Assembly: GCA_014204435.1 (NCBI GenBank)
Contig: JACHLF010000009.1
Span: 1 to 64,000 of the forward strand
Length of the DNA stretch: 64,000 nucleotides
Origin: Mycobacteroides chelonae
GTDB taxonomy: Bacteria; Actinomycetota; Actinomycetes; Mycobacteriales; Mycobacteriaceae
Direction: 5' to 3'
Program-made: the position numbers and the translations under genes
The notes under the pieces: generated by a model
The model's database searches: none
What the model was told of the DNA's origin: nothing
The model's input: only the letters and a program-made list of their open reading frames with translations
Shown: piece by piece, positions 63,874 to 64,000 of the stretch
Numbering within the stretch: position 1 is the stretch's first letter
How the letters are laid out: the number at the start of each line of letters is the position of its first letter

Positions 63874-64000
63874 GTGACGGCTGCAGACGGCTCGGCGCAG
63901 AGTAAAGCTCAGATCGGTGTGACGGGCTTGGCCGTCATGGGATCGAATATCGCGCGGAACTTCGCACGGCACGGGTACACCGTCGCCCTGCACAACCGAT
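63874..64000 (+). CDS. gnd: 6-phosphogluconate dehydrogenase, N-terminal part
   Basis: From GTG 63874 the frame reads GVTGLAVMGSNIARNFARHG then VALHNR, the NADP-binding GxAxMGxNxA motif of 6-phosphogluconate dehydrogenase. The gene runs off the right edge after 42 codons. It decarboxylates 6-phosphogluconate to ribulose-5-phosphate with NADPH formation in the pentose phosphate pathway. Confidence 0.85.
   Translation, partial: MTAADGSAQSKAQIGVTGLAVMGSNIARNFARHGYTVALHNR

Overview
The window looks like a chromosomal segment of a rapidly growing mycobacterium, most likely from the Mycobacteroides abscessus/chelonae complex. The evidence is high GC, many GTG starts, mycothiol-linked and F420-linked enzyme families, a furA-katG pair, a NarB-CysJ fusion nitrate reductase, an Apa-like Ala/Pro-rich antigen, a RipD-like protein and an IdeR box. 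Genus-level assignment is an inference from gene content; no rRNA or housekeeping marker set is present. No tRNA, rRNA, CRISPR array, prophage or intact insertion sequence was recognised.

Layout. 0-4.2 kb is an arsenic resistance island: a divergent arsR faces cadI/arsI, acr3, a thioredoxin-type arsC with an N-terminal helical domain, and a mycothiol-type arsC (CX5K). A stand-alone copy of the helical domain lies nearby. 4.2-12.7 kb is a decayed accessory stretch. It has intact DUF3297, methyltransferase, DUF1295, FAD oxidoreductase, lipase and YdeI genes. Between them lie broken remnants of an F420/PPOX enzyme, an acyl-CoA ligase, a phosphoketolase, an IS481-type element and an alpha/beta hydrolase. 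12.8-20.7 kb holds an Hsp70-like membrane protein, two acyl-CoA dehydrogenases with a divergent TetR regulator and its probable operator, a universal stress protein and a hemophore-related protein. 21-26 kb is again rich in pseudogenes (flavin monooxygenase, MFS, maleylpyruvate isomerase-like, SRPBCC). It also carries a Baeyer-Villiger-type monooxygenase, a FhuF-like [2Fe-2S] protein and a catalytically dead NlpC/P60 (RipD-like) protein.

26.9-31 kb: a GNAT protein with a GyrA-like helical segment, a MarR regulator and furA-katG. 31-33 kb: a secreted RNase Sa-like ribonuclease with a barstar inhibitor and an in-frame upstream ORF, then a HAD-IB phosphatase. 33-36.5 kb contains more frameshifted genes. 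36.5-42.8 kb: a GlxA-type regulator, an HD protein, cinA, tandem GNAT paralogues and a small Usp. 42.8-43.8 kb: two crcB fluoride channel genes preceded by a fluoride riboswitch. 43.8-52.1 kb: the fused assimilatory nitrate reductase, a GlsB/YeaQ protein, the Apa-like protein and modCBA. Because modCBA supplies molybdate, it may support the Mo-dependent nitrate reductase.

52.2-64 kb: an SDR-fold protein without the usual catalytic residues, an F420 luciferase-like oxidoreductase, NDH-2, the complete urease operon ureABCFGD, a thioesterase, an IdeR-boxed iron-siderophore gene, a BlaI/M56 (BlaR-like) pair, and the start of gnd at the right edge.

At least a dozen genes are frameshifted or truncated. 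They concentrate in short accessory genes, while the long core genes (katG, narB-cysJ, ureC, ndh) are intact. This favours real decay, but some breaks sit in homopolymers and should be checked against raw reads.
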